Of a DNA stretch of 64,000 bases, positions 34,922 through 44,234 are shown one piece after another (the first letter of the stretch is position 1; the number at the start of each line of letters is the position of its first letter). Below the pieces are notes generated by a model, which saw nothing but the letters and a program-made list of their open reading frames with translations, ran no database searches and was not told the origin of the DNA. The position numbers were made by a program, and so were the translations under genes. This stretch comes from Sphingomonas sp. UV9 (GTDB lineage: Bacteria > Pseudomonadota > Alphaproteobacteria > Sphingomonadales > Sphingomonadaceae): contig NZ_SCIN01000005.1 of NCBI RefSeq assembly GCF_004101245.1, positions 56,202 through 120,201 on the forward strand, given 5' to 3'.

Positions 34922-36280
34922 ATGCATTGGTTGATTGGACAGGCTTCTCGCCATCGCGCGCTCGCGGTGGGTCTCACGGCACAAATCGTCCAATACGGGT
35001 CGGCCTTGCTGCTGGTCCCCTTCATGGTGACGCGATTGTCGGCCCCCACGATCGGCATCTGGTACATCTTCGTGGCGGTGCAGTCGCTCGCCATGGTCTG
35101 CGATTTCGGATTTCAGCCGAGCTTCACGCGCGCGATCGCGCTGGCGTTATCGGGTGCCAAGAAGCTCGAACGCTCGGGACTGGGCGAGGTCGTGCCGCAG
35201 GGTCAGGCCCCCAATTACCGCTTGGCGGCCGAAACCGTGGCAGCAGCCCATCGCTTCTATCGGTTGCTGGCGATCGGCGTCCTGGTGCTCCTGCTCGCAT
35301 TCGGCCTGCCCTACGCCACGACGCTGGCGCGCGCCGGTGGCGTCCCCACGGGATCCGTCCAGATCGCCTGGCTGATCCTGTGCCTGAGTATTGCCCTGAC
35401 GCTCGCCTTCCTGTGGATCAGCCCGGTCCTCATGGGGTCCGGTCGGGTTGAGCAGAACTATCTCTTCATCATCGCCAACCGCGCGACCTTCTCGATCCTG
35501 GGGATACTGGTCCTGGTGGCGGGTGGCGGGCTGATCGCCCTGTGCGTGACGCTAATCATCACACAGCTCTTCGCGCGGCTGGTCGCACACCGGTTCCTGC
35601 GCGGCATATTGGGCGACCATGGCGATCGCCCCGCCGATCCGCGGGCGGTACGCGAGGTGCTCAGCATGATCTGGCCCAATGCCGGGCGCATGGGCGCGGT
35701 CGCGATCGGCGGATTCCTGATGACGCGGTTCAGCCTGTTCGCCATTTCGAGCTTCGTCGGGGTGGTTGCAGGCGGCGCCTATGCCTTGTCGGTACAGCTG
35801 CTGATGGCGCTGTGTGCAGCCGCCCAGTTGCCGATGCAGGTCGCGATGCCGCGGCTGATCGCCGCGCGGGTTGCCCATGACGGGCCCGGACTGCGACGCC
35901 AGTTCGGTGGCGCGATGGCGCTCTATACGGCGATCTTCCTGACCGGTGCGGCCGTCATCCTGTTCGCCGTTCCCGCGTTTCTGGCGCTGATCGGCAGCCA
36001 TATCGCTCTACTCGCGCCGTTGACCCTGGCCTTGCTGGCGGTCGTGCTCTTCCTGGAGGGATTTCACTCGAACGCCGCCTTCTTCATCACCACGGCCAAC
36101 AACGTGCCGTTCCTTCGCCCCGCCTTGTTGTCGGGCATAGCCGTGGCGATCGGAGCGACGCTGTTCGGCTGGAGCGGCGCGGGCATAACGATGATCGTCC
36201 TGTGGCAGGGGATCGTCCAGCTGTCCTACAACAACTGGCGCTGGCCGTTGATGGCCTGGCGGGAGATCGCACGCACATGA
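34922..36280 (+). CDS. Wzx-type polysaccharide flippase
   Basis: A membrane protein of about 452 residues with some twelve hydrophobic segments, of the polysaccharide transport (PST/MATE-like) branch. It begins 'MHWLIGQASRHRALAVGL' and then has a 'FMVTRLSAPTIGIWYIF' segment typical of Wzx. It flips undecaprenyl-linked repeat units. In-frame starts exist at 34901 (TTG), 34907 and 34922 (ATG); none has a strong ribosome-binding site. The last ATG is taken because the hydrophobic part follows. The stop overlaps the next ATG (ATGA), the first of four coupled genes. Confidence 0.85.
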   Translation: MHWLIGQASRHRALAVGLTAQIVQYGSALLLVPFMVTRLSAPTIGIWYIFVAVQSLAMVCDFGFQPSFTRAIALALSGAKKLERSGLGEVVPQGQAPNYRLAAETVAAAHRFYRLLAIGVLVLLLAFGLPYATTLARAGGVPTGSVQIAWLILCLSIALTLAFLWISPVLMGSGRVEQNYLFIIANRATFSILGILVLVAGGGLIALCVTLIITQLFARLVAHRFLRGILGDHGDRPADPRAVREVLSMIWPNAGRMGAVAIGGFLMTRFSLFAISSFVGVVAGGAYALSVQLLMALCAAAQLPMQVAMPRLIAARVAHDGPGLRRQFGGAMALYTAIFLTGAAVILFAVPAFLALIGSHIALLAPLTLALLAVVLFLEGFHSNAAFFITTANNVPFLRPALLSGIAVAIGATLFGWSGAGITMIVLWQGIVQLSYNNWRWPLMAWREIART

Positions 36281-37341
36281 CCCGGGACACTCCGAACGCC
36301 GAGGGCAGTTTTGTCTGGCGCCCAGAACCCGACGCGCAGATCGCCGGGCTGACGAGCGAATGCCTGTTCGAAAGCGCGGTGCGCATCGAACAGCGGAGCA
36401 CGGTACCGACGCTCACGATCGCCATCCCGACCTATCGACGCCCCGGCCTGCTCGAGGAAACCGTGGCGAGCGTGCTGGCCCAGACCGATCTCGACGGCGT
36501 CGAACTGGTCATCGTCGAAGACGATCCGGGATCGGCCGATGCGAACCGGCTACTCGCCGCGCTGCCCGGGCTCCGCGACATCGCCTTTCGCTATTACGGC
36601 AATGCCATCAACGCCGGGTTGTTCGGCAACTGGAACAGAAGCCTGTCGCTCGCACGCGGCGAATGGGTCACGATCCTCAACGACGACGACCTGCTCGACC
36701 CCGTCTTCGTCGCGACCATGCGCCAGACGCTGTCCGCCGATCCGGCAATCGACGCGGTCGCGTGCTCGCTGCGGTTTCTCGACCAGCGTGCAGGCGTGGG
36801 CGACCCCACTGCGCCGCTGTCCCGCGCGGAAAAGCTGCGCAACCTGTTCCGGTTCGGACCCGGCAAGACGCGCCGCCTGCGCCCCGCGCAGATGTTCTTC
36901 GGGAGCCTCGCGGGAAGTGGCCTGGGGCTCGTGGTCCGTACCGAGGTGATCCGTGCGCTCGGCGGGTACCGCGCTGCGGATTATCCGTCGGCGGACTATT
37001 TCTTCATGACGCGGCTCGCGCGCTATCACCACTTCGTCCAGCTTCGTGCGCCACTCGCGATTTCGCGCGTCGACACCAACGTCTCCTCGCGCCCGGAGAC
37101 CCAACTGGGCTTCCTCCGGTGCCAGGCGCGGCTGCAGGATGCCTTGCTCGACAGCGGCATCGCGCCGCGCTGGTGGCGCCATATCCAGGCGTCAACGATG
37201 GGCATCGCCTTGCGCCATACCAACCGGTACTGGAACCAGGCGTTCGATCGCGAAGACGTCGCCCGGGCGATCGATGCGACCATCTCGTTTCGCCATTTGC
37301 GCCCCGTGCGGTGGTACCGCCTGCTGATCGGCGCAGTATGA
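36277..37341 (+). CDS. GT2-family glycosyltransferase
   Basis: A 354-residue GT-A enzyme with 'LTIAIPTYRRPGLLEETVASVLAQ' (about 47-70) and the metal-binding acidic motif LNDDDLLDP (about 133-141). The C-terminal third is basic and rich in aromatic residues. The frame is open upstream, but ATG 36277 overlaps the flippase stop by 4 bp. It adds one sugar of the set B repeat unit. Donor unknown. Confidence 0.87.
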   Translation: MTRDTPNAEGSFVWRPEPDAQIAGLTSECLFESAVRIEQRSTVPTLTIAIPTYRRPGLLEETVASVLAQTDLDGVELVIVEDDPGSADANRLLAALPGLRDIAFRYYGNAINAGLFGNWNRSLSLARGEWVTILNDDDLLDPVFVATMRQTLSADPAIDAVACSLRFLDQRAGVGDPTAPLSRAEKLRNLFRFGPGKTRRLRPAQMFFGSLAGSGLGLVVRTEVIRALGGYRAADYPSADYFFMTRLARYHHFVQLRAPLAISRVDTNVSSRPETQLGFLRCQARLQDALLDSGIAPRWWRHIQASTMGIALRHTNRYWNQAFDREDVARAIDATISFRHLRPVRWYRLLIGAV

Positions 37342-38615
37342 GCGCCGCCATGACGACCGTTGCAGCCCCCTCCCCCACGATCGATCCGATCGATCGCCCG
37401 CTGCGCATCCTGAACGTCAGCCAGAATTATTACGTCCGTGGGGGCATGGACGTCGCGATGTTCCGCCTCGAGGACATATTGAAGGCGCACGGCCACGAGG
37501 TCATCCCCTTCGCCGGCGCGGACCCGGCGAACCAGCCGAGCGAATATGCCCGCTATTTCCCGCCTGCACCGCCCACCAGCGATACCGGCTCGACCGATCT
37601 GCTACGGACGCTTTATTCGCCGGCCGCGCGGCGCGCGATCGGGCGGGTCCTCGACGAACAGGCGATCGACCTCGTCCACCTCCACAGCTATTTCAAGCGC
37701 CTGACGCCTGCCATCCTGCCGGAGATCGCGCGGCGCGGCATTCCGATCGTCCAGACGATGCACGAGTATCGTGCGGTCTGCCCGATTTCGCTGCTCTACC
37801 GCGACGGTCATGTCTGCACCGACTGCCACGATCGCCGCTATACGCAGGTGGTGCGGCATCGCTGTGCCGGGGGATCGCTGACCCGCTCGCTCTGGAACAT
37901 GGCCGAGATGCGGTTGTCGGACATGCTCGGCCACAAGCGCGACATCGCGCGCTATCTGTCGATCAGCGACTATCAACGCGATCGCCTGATCGAGATGGGC
38001 ATGGCGGGCGAGCGCATCGAGACGATCCATCACCCGGTGACCTTGCCGCCTGCGGCCGGGGACACGCCGCGCGACTATGTGCTCTTCGTCGGACGGCTGG
38101 AGCGCTACAAGGGCATCTTCCCGCTGGTCGACGTGGCGCGAGCGTTACCCGCCATCCGCTTCGTCTTTGCCGGCGAAGGTCCAGACGGCGATGCGGTGCG
38201 CGCGCACGCTGCCGGTCTCGCCAATGTCGAATGGCGCGGCAATCTGGACGGTGCCGCGTTGGCGAGCGCGAGGAACGGCGCCTTGTGCGCGGTCGTCCCG
38301 TCGCTCGGGCCCGAGCCGTTCGGGCTCACCTCGATCGAGGCTCTGGCGCACGACACCCCGGTAATCGCCTCGGCGATCGGCGGGGTCGCCGAGACCGTCC
38401 GCGATGGAATCGACGGTTTCCACGTCGCCCCCGGCGACCGCGAGGCGCTGATCGACCGCATCCTGCGCTTTGCCGACGCGCCCGACATGGCGCGCCGGAT
38501 GGGGTTGGCAGGCCGAGCCCGCGCTGCCGAGGACTTCTCGCCCGAGCGCTATTATCAACGAACGATGGCCGTCTATCGGCAGGTCCTGTCGGCAACACGG
38601 AGTGACGCGGCATGA
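37338..38615 (+). CDS. GT4-family glycosyltransferase with Cys-rich insert
   Basis: A 425-residue GT-B enzyme. 'ILNVSQNYYVRGGMDVAMFRLEDIL' is the acceptor loop. A cysteine-containing insert CPISLLYRDGHVCTDCH, plus a further Cys about 13 residues on, lies at about 140-175. Such an insert is known in a subgroup of family 4 enzymes and may bind a metal. The donor site reads 'SLGPEPFGLTSIEALAHDTPVIASAIGG'. ATG 37338 overlaps the previous stop, and its own stop overlaps the next start. Confidence 0.87.
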   Translation: MSAAMTTVAAPSPTIDPIDRPLRILNVSQNYYVRGGMDVAMFRLEDILKAHGHEVIPFAGADPANQPSEYARYFPPAPPTSDTGSTDLLRTLYSPAARRAIGRVLDEQAIDLVHLHSYFKRLTPAILPEIARRGIPIVQTMHEYRAVCPISLLYRDGHVCTDCHDRRYTQVVRHRCAGGSLTRSLWNMAEMRLSDMLGHKRDIARYLSISDYQRDRLIEMGMAGERIETIHHPVTLPPAAGDTPRDYVLFVGRLERYKGIFPLVDVARALPAIRFVFAGEGPDGDAVRAHAAGLANVEWRGNLDGAALASARNGALCAVVPSLGPEPFGLTSIEALAHDTPVIASAIGGVAETVRDGIDGFHVAPGDREALIDRILRFADAPDMARRMGLAGRARAAEDFSPERYYQRTMAVYRQVLSATRSDAA

Positions 38616-39304
38616 TCGCAAACGTGATCGCAAAGCTTACTGGGCGGACCTACGCCATCGATGCCGGCGACATCGGCTACCTCGTCGCGAAAGGCGGCAT
38701 CCCCTTCCTGCGCGGCCTGCTGTGGAGCCTGGTCCGGCTGCGGCGACCGAGCGGCCTGTTGCTCGGCCCCGGCATCCAGTTCGTCCAGCCCGGTCGCCTG
38801 AGGCTCGGTCGCGGCGTCGCGATCGGTGGCTATGGCTATGTCGACTGCGCCGCGAAGGACGGGCTGTCGCTCGGCGACCGCGTCACCTTGCGCGAACGCG
38901 TGTGGATCCAGAGCCGCAGCGGCCTGAACAGGCGCGCGGCGAGCCTCACGATCGGCAAGCGAAGCTATATCGGCCCGAACGCCGTCATCGGTCTTGGCGG
39001 TCCGGTGGTGATCGGCGAGGACGTCCAGATCGGCGCCGGCCTGACCATCACCGCGGAATCCCATGAGGCGGGTCCGGACGGCAGCTTCGTCTCGGGTGCG
39101 GTATCGCGCAGGGGCGTCACGATCGGTCGCCGGTGCTGGCTGGGCAACAACGTGTCGATCCTCGACGGCGTCACGATCGGCGAAGGCGCGGTGATCGGGG
39201 CCGGCTCGGTCGTGACGCGCTCGATCCCCGCCTTCTCGGTGGCGCTCGGCGCACCGGCGCGCGTCACGCGATCGATCGGCCCTGCAGATCAGCTCGGACG
39301 GTAG
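38612..39304 (+). CDS. Hexapeptide-repeat acyltransferase
   Basis: A 230-residue left-handed beta-helix protein. Isoleucine-patch hexapeptides run from about residue 52 to 215 ('LTIGKRSYIGPNAVIGLG', 'VTIGRRCWLGNNVSILDGV', 'TIGEGAVIGAGSVVT'), and 'TAESHEAGPDG' holds the likely catalytic His. Predicted to O- or N-acetylate a sugar of the repeat unit. It ends the four-gene coupled run; its 3' end overlaps the convergent polymerase gene by 16 bp. Confidence 0.88.
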   Translation: MIANVIAKLTGRTYAIDAGDIGYLVAKGGIPFLRGLLWSLVRLRRPSGLLLGPGIQFVQPGRLRLGRGVAIGGYGYVDCAAKDGLSLGDRVTLRERVWIQSRSGLNRRAASLTIGKRSYIGPNAVIGLGGPVVIGEDVQIGAGLTITAESHEAGPDGSFVSGAVSRRGVTIGRRCWLGNNVSILDGVTIGEGAVIGAGSVVTRSIPAFSVALGAPARVTRSIGPADQLGR

Positions 39305-40614
39305 GACGGCGCCCCCACGCGCGGACCCGCTTGCGGCCCGGCTTCCGGCCCCACGCCTGCCGCCATACCGACACGCGTAGGGTGTGGCGCCGGCAGCCGG
39401 CGCTTGCCGCGCCGGAACAGCGCCTTTGCCTGCCGGAACGCGAAGGGATGACCGGCGTGTTCCAGCGCGAGGAACGCCCAGAGGATCGGCATCACCTTCG
39501 ACGAGCTGAAGATATCGATGAACACCGCAGCCACGGCGAGCATGACGAGCGAGAACTTGCCGATGCTGCGCTGCTTGAGCGAGCGCAGCGAAACCACGAT
39601 CCAGCCAAGGAACAAGAAGACTCCGATCAGCCCGGTTTCGCCGAACACGCGCACGTAATACCCGTCGACCGCGTTGCTCCACGCACCCGGTCCCCAGCCG
39701 ACGAACAGCGTGACCCAGGTCGCGGCGGTCGATTTGATGATGATCGGCCAGCGGACGGCGCGGTATTTGAAACTCAGATCACCACGCGTGTTGGGCATAT
39801 AGCGGTAAATCAGGATCCCGTTCAGGAACCGCTCGCGATAATAGCTCGGTCGCGGCACGGTCGGAACGCGCTTCCATGTATATTTCAGCAGGCTCCCCAT
39901 CGCCAGCGGCGTTTCGGACTCGCCAAGACGCGACTTGCTGATCGCCGTGTACAAGGGCTGTGCGGCGATCGTCGCCACGACCGCGCCGGCGAACCCGACC
40001 GCCATCGTCCGGCCAGGGCGTGCGGCCGCAAAGCTGACGAGAATGCCGAGCAGCGTGACGCGCGCCTGGGTCATGAAGATCAGCACGATCATGAACGGCG
40101 TGAGCCACAGGGCCGGCGCCGCATAGGCCAGCATCGCCAGCATCGCCGACGTTTCGAACGGTCCCGAGGTATTGATCGTCAATCGTTGCGATGCGCCGGC
40201 AAACTTGCCGATGCGCCCGATCACACCGAAATATTCCGCCCCGCCCCATATGATGAAGACGCCACAGACGATCAGCAGCGCGGTCCGCAACGCGCGCGTG
40301 CTCAGCCGCGGCGCAGCCTCGTAGATAATGAAGAACCACGTCATGTATTGCGCCAGCCGCAAACCATAGACGATCCCAACGAGCCCGCCCTGCGCGATGT
40401 TGATGACCGCGGTGAGAAGCCCGAAACCGATGAATATGATATACGCGCGCGCATAAATGGGGATCGACAGGCGCCGGCGCGCGGTGACGATGTAGATGAA
40501 GAACGCGAACGCGCTGATGAGGTCTTCGGGACGGATGGCTGCGGCGCCGATCGCGTACAGGTCGATTTTTGGCGCCAAGACATACAGCGCGAAAAGGACC
40601 AGATAGATATTCAT
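39289..40614 (-). CDS. O-antigen ligase/polymerase-like membrane protein
   Basis: A 441-residue membrane protein with about ten to eleven hydrophobic segments, 'WGPGAWSNAVDGYYVRVFGETGLIGVFLFLG' near residues 310-345 being the Wzy_C-type signature (variant without the usual paired His). The tail (about 400-441) is basic and Gly/Pro/Ala-rich. ATG 40614 directly precedes the first membrane helix; the open frame extends upstream into the next gene's territory without function. A polymerase for the set B repeat unit is the best guess. It is co-oriented with the GT gene 53 bp upstream. Confidence 0.82.
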   Translation of the reverse strand: MNIYLVLFALYVLAPKIDLYAIGAAAIRPEDLISAFAFFIYIVTARRRLSIPIYARAYIIFIGFGLLTAVINIAQGGLVGIVYGLRLAQYMTWFFIIYEAAPRLSTRALRTALLIVCGVFIIWGGAEYFGVIGRIGKFAGASQRLTINTSGPFETSAMLAMLAYAAPALWLTPFMIVLIFMTQARVTLLGILVSFAAARPGRTMAVGFAGAVVATIAAQPLYTAISKSRLGESETPLAMGSLLKYTWKRVPTVPRPSYYRERFLNGILIYRYMPNTRGDLSFKYRAVRWPIIIKSTAATWVTLFVGWGPGAWSNAVDGYYVRVFGETGLIGVFLFLGWIVVSLRSLKQRSIGKFSLVMLAVAAVFIDIFSSSKVMPILWAFLALEHAGHPFAFRQAKALFRRGKRRLPAPHPTRVGMAAGVGPEAGPQAGPRVGAPSYRPS

Positions 40615-40667
40615 CGCACGGTTCCGGGGTGAAGGACGCCAACGTCGGATCGGCTGGGCGACAGCGG

Positions 40668-41837
40668 CTATGTCACAGGCGATCCGCTGCTGGCAACTCC
40701 GCCGAACGGGGCCAGCAGGCGCGGGAAGAAGCGGGCCGCCTCGACTTCCGCACCCGCGTTGATGCCGCGCGCATGCGCGGTGCAGGCCTGCCGGGTCGCG
40801 ATCCAGTCGCCGGCGAGATCGGCGACACGGTCTTCGATCAGCGCGAAATCCCGTTCGCGGTCGAGCGTCAGGAGGTGCCCGGGCGTGCGGATGCGGTCGC
40901 GGATACACCCTGTATCGCTCGCCACCACATCGACACCCCGCGCGAAGGCTTCGAGCATCACCAGCGGCTCGGCCTCGTCGATCAGCGTCGTCGGCAGGAC
41001 GAACAGGTCGATATCGGAAAAGAACCGCTCCTTTTCCGCACCCTGGACGGATCCCCGATACTCCACGCGTGGCGGTCGTCCATCCACCCCGGCAACCGTC
41101 GCGGCTGCCAGGGCCGCGCTCAAGGCGGGATCCGCACACGGGCCGGCGATCACGAGGCGCCAGTCATGCCCCCGCGCCGCAAGGCCCGCGAACAGATCGA
41201 GCAGATAGGGCACCCCCTTCTCCCGCGTCAGCACGCTCATATGACCCAGCGTGACCGGCCGCTCGGGGCGGGCTCGAGGGTGATCGTCCTCGATCCGCGG
41301 ACCGAACAAATAGGCGTTGGAGAGGCTGGTGGCGCGGTCGTCCGTCTCGTCGTCGAGATAAAGGCCGGCGAACCGGCGCCGCATGTCGTTCGACAGCAAT
41401 ATATGATGCTGTCGACGCCCGCCCGCTGCGACCAGCGCTTGCATCGCGCGTGACGGACCGAGATTGATCGGCCGAAAACTATGGTGATGAATCCAGTGTT
41501 CGATGCCGCGCAGCCGCAGGATCAAGGTCAGCAGGACAAAGAGCCAGACGCCGCGCTGTCCCGGGACCGAGAGATAGGCCCGGTCATCGCGTTTTCCGCC
41601 GACCGCCAGTGCGAGCGCCGCCCCGATGGTCCGCCTGAGCTTCGTGGCGCCCGTCCCCCCGGTATCGCGCAGATCTACCGGTGCACCCTGCGCGACGAAA
41701 TAGTCGAGCATCGCCCGATTGCAGTTGGACTGACCGTGAAGCGGAGGCGGAAGGGCGCCGACGAACCAGAGACGGGCGCCGGATCTGGTCTTGGACGCGG
41801 TCGGGGCGGAAAGGCGCAAAGCTGCGGGTATGGGCAT
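40668..41837 (-). CDS. GT-B glycosyltransferase (GT4-like)
   Basis: A 389-residue enzyme. 'LWFVGALPPPLHGQSNCNRAML' gives the N-terminal loop, 'VTLGHMSVLTREKGVPYLLDLF' the typical inter-domain strand, and 'LFVLPTTLIDEAEPLVMLEAFARGVDVVASDTG' the donor site with E-PLVMLEA-type spacing. It adds a sugar in set B. It is divergent from the ligase gene at 41899. Specificity is unknown. Confidence 0.83.
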   Translation of the reverse strand: MPIPAALRLSAPTASKTRSGARLWFVGALPPPLHGQSNCNRAMLDYFVAQGAPVDLRDTGGTGATKLRRTIGAALALAVGGKRDDRAYLSVPGQRGVWLFVLLTLILRLRGIEHWIHHHSFRPINLGPSRAMQALVAAGGRRQHHILLSNDMRRRFAGLYLDDETDDRATSLSNAYLFGPRIEDDHPRARPERPVTLGHMSVLTREKGVPYLLDLFAGLAARGHDWRLVIAGPCADPALSAALAAATVAGVDGRPPRVEYRGSVQGAEKERFFSDIDLFVLPTTLIDEAEPLVMLEAFARGVDVVASDTGCIRDRIRTPGHLLTLDRERDFALIEDRVADLAGDWIATRQACTAHARGINAGAEVEAARFFPRLLAPFGGVASSGSPVT

Positions 41838-41898
41838 GAAGCGAGGGAGCCTGTGGGGGAAGCGGATCGGTGGTCGACGTTGCCATCCCGAAACCCGT

Positions 41899-43413
41899 AT
41901 GCGAGACGCGCCCCTTACCGACGATCACGGGCGAGGAAAAGTGACCGCATCGTACACTACGCGTCACGACGACGTCACCGCAGCGACGGGCCAGCCCACG
42001 CACCGCGACGACGTCATCGCGAAGACCGGATATACCACACGCCGCAGCGACTTCATCGTCGCGGCCGGATTGCTGTGCCTGGCACTATTGCTCGGGGGCG
42101 GCAGCCCGATTTCACCGATCCAGCGCATGATCGTCGAAATCGCCGGCGTCTTCGCGCTCGGATGGTTCTTCGCGCGCGGATGGCACGCGCCACGCAGCCG
42201 GGCGATCACGACAGGCCTCGTCCTGATCGGAGCCCTGGTGGTACTGATCGTCGTGCAGGTCATTCCGCTTCCGCCCGGCATCTGGCGCACGTTGCCGGGA
42301 CGAGAGATGGTGATCAGCGTCCTGGACGTCGTTGGCGCAGGCAGCACATGGCTCCCGCTCAGCCTCGATCCGACCGCGACGCGCGAAGCGGGGTATTTCC
42401 TCATCCCGCCGATCGCGATGTTCGTCGCGACGCTGCATCTCGATCGTGACGCACAGCTCAAGCTGATCCTGCTGATCGTCGCAGCGGCCGTCGTCAGCGC
42501 CGTGCTGGTGATGATCCAGGCTCAGGGCGCGATGTGGCTGACGCTCTACGACGCCCCGCATGCCACGAAGGGCAAGGGGATCTTCGCTAACAAGAACCAC
42601 AACGCCGCCTTGCTGGTGGTCGCGATCCCGCTGGCAGCCATGCTCGGCCGCAGTGCGCTTCGGTTTGCCCAGCAAAGCACGCAGCGTGCGGTGACCGGTA
42701 TCGTGATCGCGATCCTCGCGCTGGCGGTGCTCGGCTGCCTGTCGCGGGCGGGCATCGCGTTGCTGCCGATCGCGCTTCTGGCCTGCGTACCAGTTCTCGG
42801 GGGCTATGCGCTGGTGAAGCGCCACTGGAAGATCGCCGTCGGCGCGGCCGCGGCCCTGGTGGTCGCCGCGATCCTGATCGCGCAGTCGTCGATCGTGAAG
42901 GAAACGCTCGACCGGTTCGGTGCCAGCCAGGAAGGCCGGTACGTGTTCTGGCCCGACGTGATCGCCGCGATCCGCCAGTTCATGCCATGGGGATCGGGCT
43001 TCGGAACCTTCGTCCCGGTGTTCCGGATGAGCGAGACGCTCAACGCCGTACACCAGACCTATACCAACCATGCGCATGCCGACTTCATGGAGATCGCGCT
43101 CGAGGCGGGCGTGCCCGGCCTGTTGCTGGTGGTCGCGTTCCTCGTCTGGTTCGGCGGTACCGCATGGTCGCGGCTGCGCGGCCGGATCGACGCCCCGGAC
43201 TTTTCGCCGATGCTGACGGCCGCGACGGGTATCCTGCTGTTGCTGGCCGCCTCGATCGTCGACTATCCCTTGCGAACGCTGCTACTGGCCTGTGTATTCG
43301 CAGTTTTGGCAGCGATCCTCGCGTCTCCGCTGCGCTTTTCAGCCACGTCCAATCCCTTTGGTACTGGACGTGACACAGTACCGCGCCATCCTCGCCGAAA
43401 GGTCAGGCTCTAG
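41899..43413 (+). CDS. O-antigen ligase/polymerase (WaaL/Wzy-like)
   Basis: A membrane protein of about 504 residues related to the one at 2242-3591: both have 'GIFANKNHNA'/'GFFANANHNA' and 'NHAHADFMEIALEAGVPG'/'NHAHSDWLELLLETG' in the same order. The first 50 residues are hydrophilic and repetitive (TTRHDDVTAATG, THRDDVIAKTG, TTRRSD). ATG 41899 leaves 61 bp to the divergent gene; GTG 41941 with GAGGAAA just before it is the alternative, and earlier ATGs would overlap the divergent gene. It stands before wza/wzc as the set B counterpart of the left-end ligase. Confidence 0.86.
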   Translation: MRDAPLTDDHGRGKVTASYTTRHDDVTAATGQPTHRDDVIAKTGYTTRRSDFIVAAGLLCLALLLGGGSPISPIQRMIVEIAGVFALGWFFARGWHAPRSRAITTGLVLIGALVVLIVVQVIPLPPGIWRTLPGREMVISVLDVVGAGSTWLPLSLDPTATREAGYFLIPPIAMFVATLHLDRDAQLKLILLIVAAAVVSAVLVMIQAQGAMWLTLYDAPHATKGKGIFANKNHNAALLVVAIPLAAMLGRSALRFAQQSTQRAVTGIVIAILALAVLGCLSRAGIALLPIALLACVPVLGGYALVKRHWKIAVGAAAALVVAAILIAQSSIVKETLDRFGASQEGRYVFWPDVIAAIRQFMPWGSGFGTFVPVFRMSETLNAVHQTYTNHAHADFMEIALEAGVPGLLLVVAFLVWFGGTAWSRLRGRIDAPDFSPMLTAATGILLLLAASIVDYPLRTLLLACVFAVLAAILASPLRFSATSNPFGTGRDTVPRHPRRKVRL

Positions 43414-43495
43414 CCAATCGGCCAAACCCCGGGTAAGCGCCCAACTCGGTTGCAGAAACAGTCTGTAGCCCGGTAGTATCTTGATAGAGGCCATA

Positions 43496-44191
43496 ATGAA
43501 GGCTGGTTGTTTCCTCCTGCTGTCGAGCATGTCGCTCAGCGCTTGCGTCTCGTCCGAAAACTGGAAGAAGCTGCCGGCTGGCCCGGCTGCCTACAACACC
43601 ATTCCGGCGACCATCCCTGTAGATGCGCGGCCCGAATACCGCATCAATCCTCAGGACAAGCTGACGATCACGGTGTTCCGCGAGCCCGACATGTCGGTCG
43701 AGGAAGCACCCGTCGAGACGGGCGGCACGCTGGTGCTGCCCCTGATTGGCCGGATCCGCGCGGCGGGACAGACGACAGCCGCGCTCGCCAATTCGATCCA
43801 GTCACAGCTTGCAGCACGCTATCTGGTCGATCCTCGCGTATCGGTGATCGTCGCGGAATCGCGCGCGCAGAGCGTCACGGTCGATGGGGCGGTCGGTATT
43901 CCCGGGGTGTACGGATTGCAGGGCGACACGACGTTGCTTCAGTCGATCGCGCTGGCGCGAGGCGTGACCCGCACCGCGACATTCGACAAGGTCGCGGTCT
44001 TCCGCACGATCAATGGTCAGCGTCAGGGCGCGCTCTTCAACATCAGCGATATCCGCAATGGCGATGCAGAAGACCCCGTGTTGCAGAGCGGCGACTATGT
44101 CGTCGTCGGCAATTCGGCGATCAAGGCGGTCGGATACGACCTTCTGAGCCTTGCCCCAGCCGCGGCGCTCTTCATTCCGCTCGTGAACTGA
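43496..44191 (+). CDS. Wza-type polysaccharide export lipoprotein
   Basis: A 231-residue outer-membrane lipoprotein. Signal peptide II with lipobox LSAC (Cys17). The Poly_export domain begins at 'PEYRINPQDKLTITVFREPDMSVE', followed by SLBB-like segments ('VTVDGAVGIPGVYGLQGDTTLLQSIALARG'). It forms the export channel working with Wzc. ATG 43496 with AGAGG upstream is preferred to a TTG five codons earlier. It is 43 bp upstream of the BY-kinase gene. The left-end set has no wza inside the window. Confidence 0.92.
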   Translation: MKAGCFLLLSSMSLSACVSSENWKKLPAGPAAYNTIPATIPVDARPEYRINPQDKLTITVFREPDMSVEEAPVETGGTLVLPLIGRIRAAGQTTAALANSIQSQLAARYLVDPRVSVIVAESRAQSVTVDGAVGIPGVYGLQGDTTLLQSIALARGVTRTATFDKVAVFRTINGQRQGALFNISDIRNGDAEDPVLQSGDYVVVGNSAIKAVGYDLLSLAPAAALFIPLVN

Positions 44192-44234
44192 CCCTTGCTT
44201 CGCGATCAAATACCCTCGTTCGTCCGGATCTCGC